The position numbers and the translations under genes were made by a program. A stretch of DNA of 64,000 nt from an uncultured Lentisphaeria bacterium (GTDB lineage: Bacteria > Verrucomicrobiota > Lentisphaeria > Victivallales > UBA1829). The notes beneath the pieces were generated by a model that saw only the letters and a program-made list of their open reading frames with translations, did not search any database and had not been told where the DNA came from. The stretch's first letter is position 1. The number at the start of each line of letters is the position of its first letter. The stretch lies in assembly GCA_949287225.1 (NCBI GenBank), contig CASEFP010000060.1, positions 1 to 64,000 on the forward strand. Reading direction: 5' to 3'. Below, piece by piece: positions 1 through 10,144 of this stretch.

Positions 1-140
1 ACCTCCTGTTTCTATGTGGAGTTCGGCTGGTGAACCTAACTCTAAAATAGGATAGGAGGTTCTTATTTGCAACTTGAATCTGAAGTTCTTTTCAACATAC
101 CGGCAGAGCCGGTAGTTTTATTGTCCTGAAGGGGACAAAA
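1..140. other. Unassigned structured region at window edge
   Basis: No gene can be named here. Visible elements are an inverted repeat (ACCTCCT at 1-7, AGGAGGT at 54-60), a hairpin TACCGGC-aga-GCCGGTA (98-114) and a hairpin TTGTCC-tgaagg-GGACAA (121-138). AGGAGGT is followed at 67 by a 20-codon frame starting with TTG and ending with TGA at 127-129. That frame could be a leader peptide, the tail of a gene or mobile element lying to the left, or chance. Two other frames are open from the edge for a few codons, with stops at 31-33 and 48-50. I cannot tell whether any is a real C-terminus. Confidence 0.25.
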
Positions 141-178
141 AAACGCTCTCCGCGGTTTTCCCCGGAGAGCGTTTTTCT
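141..178. terminator. Bidirectional intrinsic terminator
   Basis: A 12-bp stem is formed by AAACGCTCTCCG (141-152) and CGGAGAGCGTTT (163-174), with a 10-base loop. It has A-rich sequence on the left and TTTTTCTTT on the right, so it can act in both directions. It lies just past the stop codon of the minus-strand gene ending at 195 and could also end a rightward transcript entering from the left. Confidence 0.8.
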
Positions 179-194
179 TTCGGAATGCACGGCC

Positions 195-1562
195 TTACAG
201 ACGTACACCGATCTCCTTTGCGACCCGCCGCAGTGACGCACGGTCACGCGTTTCGGTCAGATTTTTATCCAGGAGCTGAAAAATCCTCTGCCGCTCATCG
301 ACCGGCATTTTTCTGAGAAGTTCGCAGCCGATCCGCCGAACACGCTTCACATAGGCGTCCGAAATATGTTTCGACGGCGGCGTATAGGTCGCCAGCGACA
401 GCGCCGCTACAATCGCAGTCTCACGGTCGCGGGAAGTCAGGAGCTGTTTTGTAAAATCCGCGATCCGTCTGCGTTCAGCCGCCTCCATCGCTCCTTCGGA
501 AACCAGCGTCGTATCCTCAAAGGTGACAAACTGCGGCGTATCGGGGGTATCTCCCTTGCGCATCACCTGGAACATGATGTGGTTGGCCGAATCATATTCC
601 GGAACACTCTTCCCCTGCCCGAACTCCCGCAATGCTGCGAGCACGAGTGAATACTGCTGGAGCGAACGGGGACGCTGCGAGAGTTTCCGCAGTTCTTCCA
701 GAATTTCCTTTCCCTTCTTTTTCCGCCGGAAGACATTCAGCGCCTCCTCTGTGAATGCGGGAAGGCGCATTACCGTGAGGTAAAACTTATCCGGCGCATC
801 ACAGGGCTCCGTCAGAAGACGGCCGATCGCGGCCTCGGCAACAGGACGTTTCTTCGAATAGGCGAATTTCATCAGCGCGGCGCGCGCCTTGTCTCCTCCC
901 GCCAGTTTCAACGCGAAAAGATGCGGCAGCGGCGCGGCGGCGGGCTCTTTTGCATGTTCCTCCTCCCATTCCTGCACCGCGCGCAGGAGATACGGCACGG
1001 CAGCATCCCCCTTTCCCCGGAAGTATTCGACGGCGACACGGGCGGAATAGAGCTGATAGTCCTCCTCGTTGAGCGCGTCCGCCATCTTCCGCATCATATC
1101 CTCTCCGCCGGAGAGTTTCAGCGTATCCTTCAGGAAATTCAGGCGCCCGATGTCGCTTTTTGCATACCAGAGATACCCGCGTCCGGTTCCGAGATACATT
1201 TCATACTGTTCCAGATCATTGGGCGCGCTCTCCCAGTTGAAGAACTTCAGCATGGCGGCGGCGTTTTTTTCCGACAGGATCTGAGCCTTCCGCGGCAGCA
1301 GATAGACGAGAATCATCCCTTTTGCGCGGCGGTTGGTTTTCGCATCCTTCCGCACGGCAATCTCCCTCGTGAAGACAATGCGCCATGCCCGGGAGAATTC
1401 CACCGGGGCTCCTTTCAGGCTGACGGAACGCGATTCGGCGCGCGTCCAGCCGGGAAGAGAAAGCTCCAGTTTTTTCAGCGTGTCGGCATCCGGGCGGAAT
1501 GCGCTCTGCGCAAAGGCCGGAAGAGACAGACACAGCATCAGAATATAGAAGAGCTTCTTCAT
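195..1562 (-). CDS. Exported protein of unknown function
   Basis: A 455-residue protein with a clear signal peptide: Lys-Lys, a hydrophobic core, then a likely cleavage site after the Ala-Phe-Ala stretch near residue 18. It is therefore probably periplasmic or outer-surface. I do not recognise the family. The middle and C-terminal parts are helical and Leu/Ala/Arg-rich, with short repeats resembling HEAT-like helices (around residues 180-300), but no catalytic motif is visible. The start codon overlaps the dnaE stop codon (ATGA), so it is translationally coupled to dnaE. That position does not by itself imply a role in replication. The transcript ends at the hairpin at 141-178. Confidence 0.75.
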   Translation of the reverse strand: MKKLFYILMLCLSLPAFAQSAFRPDADTLKKLELSLPGWTRAESRSVSLKGAPVEFSRAWRIVFTREIAVRKDAKTNRRAKGMILVYLLPRKAQILSEKNAAAMLKFFNWESAPNDLEQYEMYLGTGRGYLWYAKSDIGRLNFLKDTLKLSGGEDMMRKMADALNEEDYQLYSARVAVEYFRGKGDAAVPYLLRAVQEWEEEHAKEPAAAPLPHLFALKLAGGDKARAALMKFAYSKKRPVAEAAIGRLLTEPCDAPDKFYLTVMRLPAFTEEALNVFRRKKKGKEILEELRKLSQRPRSLQQYSLVLAALREFGQGKSVPEYDSANHIMFQVMRKGDTPDTPQFVTFEDTTLVSEGAMEAAERRRIADFTKQLLTSRDRETAIVAALSLATYTPPSKHISDAYVKRVRRIGCELLRKMPVDERQRIFQLLDKNLTETRDRASLRRVAKEIGVRL

Positions 1563-4500
1563 GTTTTCTGCATTTCCCCGAGTTCCTGTTCCTTCCAGGC
1601 GGGCTTCTGGAATTTCGGGCGCGGACGCGGAACCGTGTCATCAGCCTTGATCCGGAAACGGTCCTGCCCCAGAAGATGCGTGATGCCGTCAAGAAGCTCC
1701 CGGGAAACGCAGACATGACAGCGCGGCGACGCCTCAATGAAGACATTGTATCCGTTCAGCGCCCGGATGCAGATGATCAGCGCAGTCCTGCCCGGATGTT
1801 TCCGGATCAGCTTCAGAAGTTCCGGCATCTTCGCATCATCCTCCCCCTCAAACACATGCACATGAAGCTCCTGACTGTATTTCTGAATCGCCTCGTCGAG
1901 CGTGAGAATCTTTTCAGCGACAATGCTCACAGGCGACGACTCCTCCTGCTTTTTGGTAACGGCCTCGACGAAAACCGGCGTGACTTCGGGAATATGCCCG
2001 TCCTCGTTCTTTTCCGCCTTCGCATTCTCATCCTTGTGGATCAGGGACCTGCTCTCCTCGTAGACGCGCGGATAGGCCATGCACTCGATCGAGCCGGTCA
2101 GGTCCTCGAACTGGATGACGGCGAAGAGCTTGCCGTCGCGCTTGCTGATTTTTCTCGCGACGCTCTTGATCATGCCTCCGACGCGCACGCCGACGTCCCC
2201 CTCCCCTTCGGCAATCTTTCCGACGGTCTTTGTGGAAAAGATCTTGAAATAATTCTCATACTTCGATACCGGATGCCCGGAAACGTAAAAGCCGAGCAGC
2301 TCCTTTTCGCTGTTCAGGATTTCCGACTCGTCGAACTCGGGAATGTCGGGCGGAGGCACATCGCCGAATCCGGCGTCCTCAAACCCTTCGATCATGTCGA
2401 AGAGACTGCCCTGCCCCATCTCCTTGTCCCTGCGGCGCGAGGCCGCCGAGGAGATCGACGGTTCGATGATCGCGACAAGCTGGGAGCGCTTCAGGCCGAA
2501 GGAGTCCATCGCCCCCGCGCGGATCAGGTTCTCGCAGCTCTTGGTGTTGAGCGTGCCGCCGGTGCGCTCCAGGAGGTCGGAGAGCGATTTGAATTCGCCG
2601 CCCTCCTCGCGCGCCTTGATGATTTCAAGCGAAACCCCTTCGCCGAATCCTTTGATCGCACCGAGCCCGAAGCGAATCGAACCGTTGTCCACGGTGAAGT
2701 TGACATCGCTCCGGTTCACGTCCGGCGGAAGCACCGGAATGCCCGAACTCCGGCACTCGTTGATCAGGAAGCGGAGCTTTTCGCTGTTGGAAAGCTCGCT
2801 GGTCAGCACCGCCGCCATGAATTCGGGCCGGTAGTTCGCCTTGAGGTAGGCGGTGCGGTAGGAGAGCAGCCCGTAGGCGGCGGAGTGGGATTTGTTGAAG
2901 CCGTAATCGGCAAACTTCTTGATGTTCTCCCAGATGGTTTCAGCCAGTTCGTTGGGGATGTTGTTGGTCTTGAGACACCCTTCGATGAACTTGTCGTGCT
3001 GCGCCTCCATGTCCTTGATTTTTTTCTTTCCGATCGCGCGCCGGAGGATGTCCGCCTGCCCGAGCGAGAACCCGGCGAGCACCTGCACGACCTGCATGAT
3101 CTGCTCCTGATAAAGCATGATCCCGTAGGTCTCCTTGAGATACTGCTCCATCAGCGGGTGGTCGTATTCGACGGGCATGGTCCCGAGCTTGCGCCCGACG
3201 AAGAGCGGAATGAACTGCATCGGGCCGGGCCGGTAGATCGCCAGAAGCGCGATGATGTGCTTGATGCTCTCCACACGGAACTGGCGGCAGAGATTCTGCA
3301 TTCCGCCCGACTCGAGCTGGAACACCGCGACCGTATCGCCCCGGTTCAGCAGATCGAAAGTCGCCTGATCCTCAAGCAAGATTTTGTCGAGGTCGATCTC
3401 AATGCCGCGCGACTTGCGGATGTTGTCCAGCGCGTCCTGAATAAGCGTGAGCGTCCGGAGCCCGAGGAAGTCCATCTTCAGCAGCCCGACCGACTCGCAG
3501 AGCGGCGCGGTATACTGCGTGATCACCTCGTCGTGCGCACCGCGTCCCAGCGGGAGCAGATCCGCCAGCGGCTGGTTGGAGATGATGACGCCGCAGGCAT
3601 GAATTCCCATCTGACGGTTGAGCATCTCCAGCGGGCGGGCATAGCGGAAGACTTCGCGCACCCACTCCTCCTGCTCCAGCAGCTGTTTGAGTTCGGGAGA
3701 TTCCTTGACCGCTTTGGAAAGGGTCATCTTCGGATCGTCGGGAACGGTCTTGGTAATCATGTTTCCGTCCGCGGGGGAACGGCTCAAAGCACGCGCAACG
3801 TCCTTGAGAACCGCTTTCGCCTTGAGCTGGCCGTAGGTGCCGATCTGGGAGACGGAATCCTCGCCGTATTTTCCGATCACATAGTCGATCACCTCCTGGC
3901 GGCGGCGTTCGCAGAAGTCCGTGTCGAAGTCGGGGGGCGAAACGCGGTCAGGGTTCAGGAAACGCTCAAAAAGCAGGTCGTACTTGATCGGGTCGATGTC
4001 GGTGATTCCGGAAAGATAAGCAACCAGCGAACCTGCGCCGGAACCGCGCCCCGCGCCGACGGGAATGCCGTGCTCCTTCGCCCAGTTGATGAAGTCCCAG
4101 ACGCAGAGGAAGTAGCTCGGATATTTCGTGCGCATGATGACGCTCAGCTCATAGTCGAGGCGCTTGAGCTTGAGTTCCGCGTCGGCCTTTTTGTCCGCGG
4201 GGGGATTGAAGGGATCATAGCCGTATTTCTTCAGGTAGCCGCAGACGGAGTTTTCACCGGTGCCGTAGAGGCAGATTCTGCGCAGATACGCTCCGGTCTT
4301 GCGCAGAATAACCTCCCGCTCGGTCCGGTAGTCGATTTCCTCCTTCGTCGGTTCGGCAGTATCACCTTTTTTCTCTTTTTCCTTTTTGATATCAGCCGCG
4401 GCAGCCTCGGCGGCCTCTTTGCGGATCGCGTCCATGTCGAGCGTCGCGACGAACTCGGCGGGGGGTTCGTATTCCGGGTAGTGGTTCTCGTAGCCGATCG

Positions 4501-5365
4501 TGACGTCGCAGCGCTCGGCCACCTCGACGGTATTGGTGAGCGCCTCGGGGATCTCGTTCCCGAAAACGGCGAACATCTCGTCGCCGTCCTTGAAATAGAA
4601 CTCGTCGGACTCCATGCGCATTCTGCGCTCATCGGCCATTGTCGTGCGGGTCTGGATGCAGAGCATGACCTCGTGCGCCTTCGCGTCCTCGCGCCGGAGG
4701 TAATGCACGTCGTTCGTGGCGATGACGGGCACCCCCGTCTCCTTCGCGAGCGCGATCAGTCCCCGGTTGACCTCCTTCTGCTCGGGCAGATTGTGATACA
4801 TCAGCTCGATATAGAAGTTCTCCTTTCCGAAGATGTCGAGATATTCGTAGAGCACCTTCTTCGCGCTCTCCATGCCGAAATCGCGGATGGCGCAGTCGAT
4901 TTCCCCGGCCAGACAGGCGCTTGAGGCGATGAGCCCTTCGGCATGCGCGGCAAGGAAGGCCTTGTCGGTCCGCGGCTTGTAATAGAATCCGCGCGTGTGG
5001 GCGTCGGAAATGATATGGCAGAGATTGTGGTATCCGACATTGTTTTTCGCAAGCAGGATCAGGTGATACCCTTTGATGTGTGCGACGGTGCTGTCGCGCT
5101 GTTCGCTGCTGCCGGGGGCGACATAGGTTTCGCATCCGATGATGGGCTTGAGCTCGGCTTTCTTCATCGCGTTGTGGAATTCCAGGCATCCGCCCATAAC
5201 GCCGTGATCGGTAATCGCGCAGGCCTTCATTCCGGCATTTTTGACTGCGGAGACAAGATCGAGTTTCCCTTCGGCGTCCTTGAGTTTCGCCCAGGAGATC
5301 GGGCAGGCTCCGTCCAGCAGACTGTAATCGGTATGCAGATGCAGATGAACAAAATCTTTCGGCAT
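1559..5365 (-). CDS. dnaE: DNA polymerase III alpha subunit
   Basis: Catalytic subunit of the replicative polymerase, 1268 residues from the chosen start. An N-terminal PHP domain begins with the HLHLHTDYS motif. The polymerase active site has PDFDTDF (Asp479 and Asp481) and the KMDFLG motif (Asp632). It is followed by helix-hairpin-helix and beta-binding regions and a C-terminal OB-fold (around residues 1010-1090). Length fits the DnaE1 class, not PolC, because no exonuclease domain is inserted in the PHP region. The frame is open upstream to 5389, but the ATG at 5365 is preceded by AGGAG (5370-5374) and begins directly at the conserved PHP motif. A small perfect hairpin GACGC-aaaa-GCGTC (5383-5396) lies in the leader. 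Confidence 0.97.
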   Translation of the reverse strand: MPKDFVHLHLHTDYSLLDGACPISWAKLKDAEGKLDLVSAVKNAGMKACAITDHGVMGGCLEFHNAMKKAELKPIIGCETYVAPGSSEQRDSTVAHIKGYHLILLAKNNVGYHNLCHIISDAHTRGFYYKPRTDKAFLAAHAEGLIASSACLAGEIDCAIRDFGMESAKKVLYEYLDIFGKENFYIELMYHNLPEQKEVNRGLIALAKETGVPVIATNDVHYLRREDAKAHEVMLCIQTRTTMADERRMRMESDEFYFKDGDEMFAVFGNEIPEALTNTVEVAERCDVTIGYENHYPEYEPPAEFVATLDMDAIRKEAAEAAAADIKKEKEKKGDTAEPTKEEIDYRTEREVILRKTGAYLRRICLYGTGENSVCGYLKKYGYDPFNPPADKKADAELKLKRLDYELSVIMRTKYPSYFLCVWDFINWAKEHGIPVGAGRGSGAGSLVAYLSGITDIDPIKYDLLFERFLNPDRVSPPDFDTDFCERRRQEVIDYVIGKYGEDSVSQIGTYGQLKAKAVLKDVARALSRSPADGNMITKTVPDDPKMTLSKAVKESPELKQLLEQEEWVREVFRYARPLEMLNRQMGIHACGVIISNQPLADLLPLGRGAHDEVITQYTAPLCESVGLLKMDFLGLRTLTLIQDALDNIRKSRGIEIDLDKILLEDQATFDLLNRGDTVAVFQLESGGMQNLCRQFRVESIKHIIALLAIYRPGPMQFIPLFVGRKLGTMPVEYDHPLMEQYLKETYGIMLYQEQIMQVVQVLAGFSLGQADILRRAIGKKKIKDMEAQHDKFIEGCLKTNNIPNELAETIWENIKKFADYGFNKSHSAAYGLLSYRTAYLKANYRPEFMAAVLTSELSNSEKLRFLINECRSSGIPVLPPDVNRSDVNFTVDNGSIRFGLGAIKGFGEGVSLEIIKAREEGGEFKSLSDLLERTGGTLNTKSCENLIRAGAMDSFGLKRSQLVAIIEPSISSAASRRRDKEMGQGSLFDMIEGFEDAGFGDVPPPDIPEFDESEILNSEKELLGFYVSGHPVSKYENYFKIFSTKTVGKIAEGEGDVGVRVGGMIKSVARKISKRDGKLFAVIQFEDLTGSIECMAYPRVYEESRSLIHKDENAKAEKNEDGHIPEVTPVFVEAVTKKQEESSPVSIVAEKILTLDEAIQKYSQELHVHVFEGEDDAKMPELLKLIRKHPGRTALIICIRALNGYNVFIEASPRCHVCVSRELLDGITHLLGQDRFRIKADDTVPRPRPKFQKPAWKEQELGEMQKT

Positions 5366-5556
5366 GACACTCCTCATATATCGACGCAAAAGCGTCCTGA
5401 AAACATTGACAAAGGTTCCTTCTTTTCTGACGAGGTATCATATATCGGAATCGGTGTTTTTTCCAGAGGCAAGAGAAGCAAAAGACGAAAAAAGTCCAGA
5501 TTTAAGACAGATTGAAAATCCGCGCCCCACGGGCAGAGAAGCCTTGACTGGAGAAA

Positions 5557-5600
5557 AAAAGCCTCAAAACAGAGGGAGAGGCCAATGTTTTGAAGCTTTT
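5557..5600 (-). terminator. Intrinsic terminator after the GH42-like gene
   Basis: A near-perfect 15-bp stem, AAAAGCCTCAAAACA (5557-5571) against TGTTTTGAAGCTTTT (5586-5600), has one mismatch. On the minus strand it is followed by a run of seven T (complement of 5554-5560). It lies 28 bases past the stop of the gene ending at 5628. The remaining gap to dnaE (5366-5550) shows no other feature. Confidence 0.8.
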
Positions 5601-5627
5601 CTGATGACTGTCACGGATCTGCAGAGG

Positions 5628-8600
5628 CTAATTGATCCGGAGCTCCAGTTCCGCAGTGCGTCCTGTGACGATTTCACAGGCCCGGATCTTCCAGATTCCG
5701 GCCGGATCGTTCTGTGCGAATTTGATCCGATGCACGGCTTTTCCGAGCGGCGCATTCAGATTTGCAGCATACCACGGCAGTTCCCTGCCATCCGGACGTA
5801 TCACGGTCAGGCGGATCACCGTATCCCTCTGTGCCGCGGCATCCAGACGCAGCAGGAAGTCACGCTTCGCGCCTCCTGCGGTGATCCGGACAGGCGTCTT
5901 CTCCTTTTCCGGAAGAAGCGCAACGAAGATGGGACTGGAGTTCCCCAGTTTCGCTCCGGATCTCCGAATGTCGCAGACTGTCCTGGGGGAACGGAATTCG
6001 AGGCGGACATCAGAAACAGCATCCTCTCTGCTTATGATAAGCACATAATCGTTCCCCTGACGGTCGCGCATAATGTCGATCTCAGCGTCAAGATACGGTT
6101 TTCCCCCTGAGGTCATTACCCGGCAGAGCGGAGTAACAGCCGCCTGTTTCAGGACAGCGGCAAACATTTTTCTGTCCTGATCCAGAATATTCCGTTCATT
6201 CCTGCTTCTCTGAAGGGCGGGCTTTTCCCAGGCGGAAAAATAGTCCGTGCGGAATTCATCCGGACGCAGAACAGTACGGCCTTTCCATTTTTCGCGTTTC
6301 GGCTGCATCCGGCAGGAGGCATCCATTGAAGCGAACTGTCCATCCACAAGAATTTTCCCTCCGCGGACGGCATACCGGGAAATTTCATCCAGCATTGGAT
6401 CGCTCAAAGCTGCAATGTCCGGAAAGATCACCAGTTTGGCAGAGAGCTTGTTTAAGATTCCCTCCGCAATCTGACCGTCCGAGACAAAACGGAACGGAAT
6501 ACCGAAATTGCGGCAGAGCGTAATATATTTCCAGCGCAGTTTCTCATGGTCCGCAGCACGCCCCTTGATGAAAGCGGCCCGGATGGAAGCCTGGGAATAG
6601 ACGATCAGGATTTCAGGACGGGGATACTCTTTCAGTGCGTTCAGAACCAGTTTTGCCGTTCCCTCGACAATTTCCGGCATGTACTTCGCCGTGGCTTTTC
6701 CCGTCGGTGAAAGCGTATAATCCGGATTGATCATGCTTGCCGCATGGAAAATCATCATGCCGCGGGCGCGGAACATCAGGGAACGCCACAACTGATAGCA
6801 GATCATTCCGTCAGAACTGTTGTATCCTATCCAGGGCAGGTTGACGCCATCCGGAGCAAAAGAACGCATCAGATCGACAAATCCGCCATAGTTATAACTC
6901 ATTACACCGGAATAGATCGGTGTCTGTCTGCACCAGTCATTCCCCCCGTAGGCGCTGGCGGCCTGCGGGCCGGAAATGAAGGTCTTTGCGTCCGGATCCC
7001 CCTGGCGCAGCCCTTTTGTCACGCGGGAAATATGTTCCACAAGAAGCCCGTCCATGTATTCGAGATGATCCGCCCATGCGCTGTAATTCCCATCCTGATG
7101 CTTTCGTGCCTCCGCAGCGGTTTCCGGCAGAACCTCCTGAAGATTTTTATATTTTGTCCCCCACTGGCGGTTGATGTTCTGAAGAGAACCGTATTTCCGG
7201 ATCAGGAAGTCGCGAAAATGTTCCAGACAAGTCGGAGAAAAACAGAAATCAATCGGAGTGCTCCAGTATCCGGCAAGGGAAAGCTCATCGCCGAACCAGT
7301 AAAAACGTGGTCCCCATGCGGCGGTATCGCCACCGAGTTTCCGGAACTGCTGAACGGTTTTCCTGCAGAATTCCAGGTCGGTGAGGCATGGCTTTCTGAC
7401 CAGAAGCATTTTATTCCCGGTTTTCTGATATTCCGCAGGCAGACGGGCAGCATTGATTCCGGCATGCTGGAGTTTCGTCGGATTGAAGTTGTACTGAATG
7501 GCAAGAGTCTGCTCCGTTTCCCGACGGTTGCCGAGAATGGTCTGCATACGCAGTTCACGCAGTTTTTCAGCAAACAGCGGATGAAGGAAAGGGCGAATCG
7601 CATCGCCGCTGCGGGGCGTTACCCAGATTCCCGGTTCGTAATCATCCCAGACAAGCTTCTCCGGAGAAGGAATTGCTGTGATGGATGTTTCCGCACGGTC
7701 GATCACATGCCCGGAGGACAGCAGTTCGACCCGGAATATATAGGATCTCATTTTCAGATTGTTTGCAATCAACGTCTCGATCCGGCTCTCTTTTCCCGCG
7801 GGGAGAGAGCCGGAGGAGACAATCCTGCCGTAAACATCAATCAGCGACCAGGCAAGTGTGCCGAGCGGCCTGCTCACTTTTACAGTAAATACGGCGGTCT
7901 GATTTTCCCGGCAGGCATCATTTTCCGGTTTCACGGAGAGAATTTCCGCTTCCGGAGGATTCTTTACGGCGGCTGCGCCAAAATCAATCACATTCCCGTC
8001 ACTGTCGGCAAGAATCAGTCCGAGCAGCTGCTGTCCGCCCCACGGAGATACCGGGATTGTTCCGCAAAACTCTTTTCCTTGCGTAAGGGAAAATGTTTTT
8101 CTGGCGAGTTCCTGATTGTCACGGTTTCGGACAAACGCCGTGAGGCACAGCTTCGGATCTGGAGCCAATGAGCCTGTCAGTGCAATCCGGAAGGAGATTC
8201 CCCGCTGATCCGCTGAAGATTCAATCTTGTCAAAAAAGATTTCCGGAACACGATGCGCAGCTGCAACAATTGCCTTTGCCGTCATCAGGAAATAAAGCTC
8301 AAAATAATCTTTGAAAGGAGCATTTTTCAGCGGATAGGGCAATTCCGGCGTCATTCCGTTGACGTGTCTCCCGGCACCGCCGCTGCTGTACCAGCCAAGC
8401 CCGACACTGCATCCCTTTCCGACCTGCCGCGCAACAACCCAGGGACTATTTTTACCACTGACAGCAAAAACTGTTCCGTTCGCGCTGTTTTCACGGTAAA
8501 TCGTAGCAGGGAACAGTTCAAACGGTATGGCGGAACTCAGAAACCCCTCCCGGACACGTTTTACAGGCGCCGTTCCAACGGTAATGGGCTTCCCGAATGC

Positions 8601-10136
8601 AGAGATTTCCCCGAGCTCTCCGGTTTTGCAGGAATTGTTGATTTCCACAAATCCACAGCCGCCCTTCACCTTGCGGACAATTTCAGAACGCTGCGCTTTC
8701 GTCAAATGATCCCAGTTGATTCCAGCCAGCAAAATAACATCGTAATCCCTGGCAAGAAGTCCGTCCAGATTGTCCAGCACATCCTGATTGGTCAGCACAC
8801 CGTAATAAGGCCCATAACTGAAAAGCGGTTTGTGCGGCAGTGTCCAGACCATGGAGGTCAGTTCAATATCGAGGCGCTGTGCCAGTTCCGCGAGCTCGCG
8901 CCAGGAGGGAAAGGGTGTCAGGGCCAGCACCCGGATCTTCCCGTTCTTCAATGGTTTCGCCCACTTGATATGCGGGGTTTCCAGCGAAGCATCCAGATGA
9001 GTCAAATCAATCGTGCGCCCGCCGTTTTTCCGCAGCTCCTGTTCCGGCTGCATATTGTAGCTCAGAGAGGAGGAAATCTCCGCAGGAACATTGAAAATGG
9101 CAAGAAGTCTGCCGTCTGATGCAAATGCCCGGGCCTCCACATCATATGCGGGAGCAGGGACGGGAAAGCGGTAGCTGATCTGAATATTTTTGATGTCTCC
9201 TGGTTTTTCAAAGCGCATTTCCCTGCTTCCCACCTCATGAACGGCGCCGTTCGGCACAAGACGTGCGGTCAGTTTCACGGTAATATTCTGCTTTTTTGCA
9301 CTGTATACGCACAGGCGGAGGTCGCGCTTCAGCCACTGATTTGTCTGGAAAGCCGCCTTTTCCGGGATGACGGTCAGTTCGCCAACCAGTCCGCCACCTG
9401 CACCGGAGATTTTTTTCAATCCTGTAAAAGGAATGAACTCCACCTGAGTATCCAGACTTTTCCCGTGTGGGATTCTGACTTTTTCAAAACGCCATTCCTG
9501 TGTTGTTTCCCCTTTTGCATACCAGCCGTAAAAGGTCTTGAGACGGGTAAAATCCATGGTCATGGCCATCCCGTTTCCTGCGGAATCGGAAAAACCGACC
9601 CAGCCGCGGGAGGGCTGGTTGAACCAGAGTTCACCCTGCTGACTTCCGCCGCTCACGGAGATGATACCTTTCAAGGTCGGGAAGAAATAGGTGCATTCAC
9701 GCCCTGGAATGCCGGCAAAATTCTGCATCCAGTATCCATATTCCAGTTCGCTCATGGCGGCCTGCAGATTGGTCAGCTTGTAATCGACCAGGATGCGTGC
9801 TTCATCTTCCGGAAGACGCACGGTTTTTTTAACCTGCATATAGTCGATGCCGCCCCCGGTATGATGTCCTGTCAGAGTAACAGATCCCTTTCCGGTTACC
9901 GGCGTATAATACAGTTTCGTCAGGAAAAAATGCGACGCGGGGATATCCCAGAAATTATCGCCGAGCAGACCGTCGTTCATCGTCAGATCAACTCCACCCG
10001 GCAGAAAACGGAGGGTCTCAATCCGGCCCCCGGTGTCATTGATTTTCAGTTTGATATAGGGATTCTTCAATTCATGATATCCGGCCGATGCAGAAAGAAG
10101 CAGCAGCAGCCCCAGCAGAATAAGTGCCTTTTTCAT
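5628..10136 (-). CDS. Very large secreted GH42-like glycoside hydrolase
   Basis: A 1502-residue exported protein with a signal peptide (KKALILLG, Leu-rich core, Ser-Ala-Ser-Ala-Gly). The first ~350 residues look like beta-sandwich domains of the galactose-mutarotase type. The region around residues 900-1200 resembles the GH42 beta-galactosidase barrel: FGDELS with candidate acid/base Glu951, then an FCFSPTCLEHF stretch and a KYGSLQNINRQWGT stretch, both typical of that family. Residues ~1220-1330 look like the GH42 trimerisation domain (IVYSQAS, VIFPDIAALS). The second catalytic glutamate was not located with certainty, so activity and substrate are open. The ATG at 10136 is preceded by GAGGA. 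An upstream in-frame ATG at 10148 overlaps the pseudopilin stop. It is the last gene of a regulator-pseudopilin-enzyme operon. Confidence 0.75.
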   Translation of the reverse strand: MKKALILLGLLLLLSASAGYHELKNPYIKLKINDTGGRIETLRFLPGGVDLTMNDGLLGDNFWDIPASHFFLTKLYYTPVTGKGSVTLTGHHTGGGIDYMQVKKTVRLPEDEARILVDYKLTNLQAAMSELEYGYWMQNFAGIPGRECTYFFPTLKGIISVSGGSQQGELWFNQPSRGWVGFSDSAGNGMAMTMDFTRLKTFYGWYAKGETTQEWRFEKVRIPHGKSLDTQVEFIPFTGLKKISGAGGGLVGELTVIPEKAAFQTNQWLKRDLRLCVYSAKKQNITVKLTARLVPNGAVHEVGSREMRFEKPGDIKNIQISYRFPVPAPAYDVEARAFASDGRLLAIFNVPAEISSSLSYNMQPEQELRKNGGRTIDLTHLDASLETPHIKWAKPLKNGKIRVLALTPFPSWRELAELAQRLDIELTSMVWTLPHKPLFSYGPYYGVLTNQDVLDNLDGLLARDYDVILLAGINWDHLTKAQRSEIVRKVKGGCGFVEINNSCKTGELGEISAFGKPITVGTAPVKRVREGFLSSAIPFELFPATIYRENSANGTVFAVSGKNSPWVVARQVGKGCSVGLGWYSSGGAGRHVNGMTPELPYPLKNAPFKDYFELYFLMTAKAIVAAAHRVPEIFFDKIESSADQRGISFRIALTGSLAPDPKLCLTAFVRNRDNQELARKTFSLTQGKEFCGTIPVSPWGGQQLLGLILADSDGNVIDFGAAAVKNPPEAEILSVKPENDACRENQTAVFTVKVSRPLGTLAWSLIDVYGRIVSSGSLPAGKESRIETLIANNLKMRSYIFRVELLSSGHVIDRAETSITAIPSPEKLVWDDYEPGIWVTPRSGDAIRPFLHPLFAEKLRELRMQTILGNRRETEQTLAIQYNFNPTKLQHAGINAARLPAEYQKTGNKMLLVRKPCLTDLEFCRKTVQQFRKLGGDTAAWGPRFYWFGDELSLAGYWSTPIDFCFSPTCLEHFRDFLIRKYGSLQNINRQWGTKYKNLQEVLPETAAEARKHQDGNYSAWADHLEYMDGLLVEHISRVTKGLRQGDPDAKTFISGPQAASAYGGNDWCRQTPIYSGVMSYNYGGFVDLMRSFAPDGVNLPWIGYNSSDGMICYQLWRSLMFRARGMMIFHAASMINPDYTLSPTGKATAKYMPEIVEGTAKLVLNALKEYPRPEILIVYSQASIRAAFIKGRAADHEKLRWKYITLCRNFGIPFRFVSDGQIAEGILNKLSAKLVIFPDIAALSDPMLDEISRYAVRGGKILVDGQFASMDASCRMQPKREKWKGRTVLRPDEFRTDYFSAWEKPALQRSRNERNILDQDRKMFAAVLKQAAVTPLCRVMTSGGKPYLDAEIDIMRDRQGNDYVLIISREDAVSDVRLEFRSPRTVCDIRRSGAKLGNSSPIFVALLPEKEKTPVRITAGGAKRDFLLRLDAAAQRDTVIRLTVIRPDGRELPWYAANLNAPLGKAVHRIKFAQNDPAGIWKIRACEIVTGRTAELELRIN

Positions 10137-10144
10137 TTGCATCC

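Noticed and set aside
1499-4924. 1,141-codon open frame on the plus strand opposite dnaE
   Set aside because: Lies wholly antisense to the clearly coding dnaE. The product is low-complexity with no family motif, and no promoter or ribosome site supports it; it is a by-product of GC-rich codon use.
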